Both the position numbers and the translations under genes were made by a program. DNA of 64,000 nt from G965216255 sp965216255 (GTDB lineage: Bacteria > Bacteroidota > Rhodothermia > Rhodothermales > Bin80): the NCBI GenBank assembly GCA_965216255.1, contig OZ244148.1:2046001-2110000 (forward strand), in the 5' to 3' direction. Shown piece by piece: positions 62,767 through 64,000 of the stretch. The notes beneath the pieces were generated by a model. That model searched no databases. It was not told the origin of the DNA and worked only from the letters and a program-made list of their open reading frames with translations. Position 1 is the first letter of the stretch, and each line of letters opens with the position of its first letter.

Positions 62767-64000
62767 ATGAATCGTTCCCTCAGCGTGCTGCTGCTTGCCG
62801 GTGTCGCTACTGCGTCTTTCGCGCAGCAGCCAAATTTCGGTGTTTCTGTCGATATCAGTGACCGCGAGATTCTGGTCGGCCAGCCCACCAACCGCGATGC
62901 ACCTGGTGCCGTGCTCGTGTTTCAGCGCAGTCTTTCCGGCAGCGGCTGGGATGTCAATGCTACGCTGACGGCATCGGACGGTAACGTGGGGGATACCTTT
63001 GGAGCCACGCTCACAGTGGAAGGCACCCGCCTGGCCGTGGGGGCCCCAAATGCAAACGGCGGCAAGGGAGCCGTTTACGTCTTCGAACGTCAAGCTAGCT
63101 CAGGCGCATGGACGGAGACCGCACGCCTCACAGAGGGCGACGCTTCCGATCAACGCCAAATTGGTGGAGCCATTGCACTTATGGGTGACATGCTCATGGT
63201 AGGAGCCGTAGGAGCTAGTGGTGGTAGTGTACTCCTGTTCCAGGGCAGCACCGATGGCTGGAACCAGCAAGCGATACTGACTCCTTCCGGTGAGCCGCAG
63301 GAGGACGGTTTTGGCTCGGCTGTTGTCGCAGACGGCGACCGCATTTATGTGGGCGCCCCGTTCCACGACGGGGGTAAGGGCGGAGTATACGTTTTTCGGC
63401 ACACGGATGGCACGTACACGCAGGAAAACTTCCTATCGGAAAGTTCCGCCGACATTTGGGGGACTGGAAATTCCCTGCTGGTTCCGAAAAGCGGAATCGT
63501 TGTGGCCGGGGCACCTGGCTTTGGACCCAATCCACAGATGGAAGAAAACGATACGCCGCCTCAAGGGGCGGTAGTCACCTTTACGCAAGACGGCCCGCGC
63601 GCATGGCATTCTGCCACGTTAGCACCAGCCAACGGATCTCCGATGAACATGTTTGGGCTGCGCTTGGCGGGCGACGGGGAACGAATGTATGTGGGAGCTC
63701 CAGGGGCCAACCAATTCGCTGGCAGCATACACGTCTACGACATGGGCAGTGACGGCGCCTGGATCGAAGCCGGTATCGTAAGAGGTGACGACGGCGATCA
63801 GCTCTTCGGCTTCGCGGTTGCGGCCGCAGGGCGAGTGGTCGTATCCACGGCACCCGGTGCCAATTTCGGTGACGGTGCCGCTTCCGTGCTCGCATCTGAC
63901 CCTGAAACCGGCGAAACCGTGAAAGACAGCCGTCTCAGCCTCGTACCGTATGTAGAGCTTGTGGCCAGTGGGCCGGTAGACTGTGAAGACGGCCTGGCCG
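62767..64000 (+). CDS. Secreted FG-GAP repeat protein, runs off the right edge
   Basis: The first 411 codons of a longer gene. An AGAGG ribosome site lies six bases before the ATG. MNRSLSVLLLAGVATASFAQ is a Sec signal. About six FG-GAP-like blades follow, each with a GD-x-FG-x-x-L/V and (V/I)-x-VGAP pattern: DTFGATLTVEGTRLAVGAPN, DGFGSAVVADGDRIYVGAPF, MNMFGLRLAGDGERMYVGAP, DQLFGFAVAAAGRVVVSTAP. This predicts an integrin-alpha-like beta-propeller outside the cytoplasm. The last visible part (LVASGPVDCEDGLA) resembles the junction to a choice-of-anchor B domain, but it is cut by the window edge. Confidence 0.83.
   Translation, partial: MNRSLSVLLLAGVATASFAQQPNFGVSVDISDREILVGQPTNRDAPGAVLVFQRSLSGSGWDVNATLTASDGNVGDTFGATLTVEGTRLAVGAPNANGGKGAVYVFERQASSGAWTETARLTEGDASDQRQIGGAIALMGDMLMVGAVGASGGSVLLFQGSTDGWNQQAILTPSGEPQEDGFGSAVVADGDRIYVGAPFHDGGKGGVYVFRHTDGTYTQENFLSESSADIWGTGNSLLVPKSGIVVAGAPGFGPNPQMEENDTPPQGAVVTFTQDGPRAWHSATLAPANGSPMNMFGLRLAGDGERMYVGAPGANQFAGSIHVYDMGSDGAWIEAGIVRGDDGDQLFGFAVAAAGRVVVSTAPGANFGDGAASVLASDPETGETVKDSRLSLVPYVELVASGPVDCEDGLA

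Overview
The window reads as chromosomal DNA of a GC-rich Gram-negative (diderm) bacterium. Evidence for an outer membrane: two RND exporters, a giant adhesin ending in an autotransporter-like beta-barrel, a cytochrome fused to a beta-barrel, and several lipoproteins. The gene mix (six-bladed propeller with a GEGPGEF motif, FG-GAP protein, ebo-type operon, GlgE glycogen pathway) suggests the Rhodothermota/Bacteroidota side of the tree, but that is inference and no rRNA is present.

Layout. 1-4816: end of a secreted-protein gene, then an RND adaptor/permease operon on the minus strand. 4826-16553: a 2637-residue Calx-beta adhesin (6590-14503) flanked by decayed transposase pieces (IS110-like on the left; IS256-like and two IS1634-like on the right). 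16554-17699: a propeller gene split by one stop codon. 18011-31071: a large locus for uptake and breakdown of an unidentified compound. It has a Dpp/Opp-type ABC transporter, two binding proteins without export signals, a hydantoinase, a DapA-like lyase, a DUF6282 hydrolase, an AstE/AspA-type deacylase and an AroM protein. 31261-40984: a second RND permease, tRNA-Leu(TAG), MsrB, an SDR protein, paired bacterial-PH membrane proteins, a YaaW-like protein, an acetyltransferase and MalQ. 41986-46725: an ebo-type operon (EboF frameshifted, EboC, EboE, EboB and a small protein). 47160-54004: a c-type cytochrome locus whose pentahaem gene is cut by a 4,064-bp insertion. 54327-61759: glycogen metabolism, with GlgX divergent from GlgE, maltokinase and GlgB. 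62767-64000: start of a secreted FG-GAP protein.

How the parts work together. GlgE, maltokinase and GlgB form the maltose-1-phosphate route to branched alpha-glucan, with GlgX and MalQ for trimming and recycling; trehalose synthase is not in the window. The transporter and hydrolases at 18-31 kb look like one catabolic unit transcribed mostly leftward, with the two ATPases divergent. 

The most striking structure is at 47-53 kb. Removing bases 48144-52207 restores one 544-codon reading frame for a five-haem cytochrome, apart from one in-frame TAG. The inserted block holds a HicBA-like toxin-antitoxin pair, a complete IS30 element that itself interrupts a small frame, a lipoprotein and a truncated TnpB-like gene with an unusual Cys-rich N terminus. 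With the propeller stop and the eboF frameshift, the window carries several independent gene lesions.
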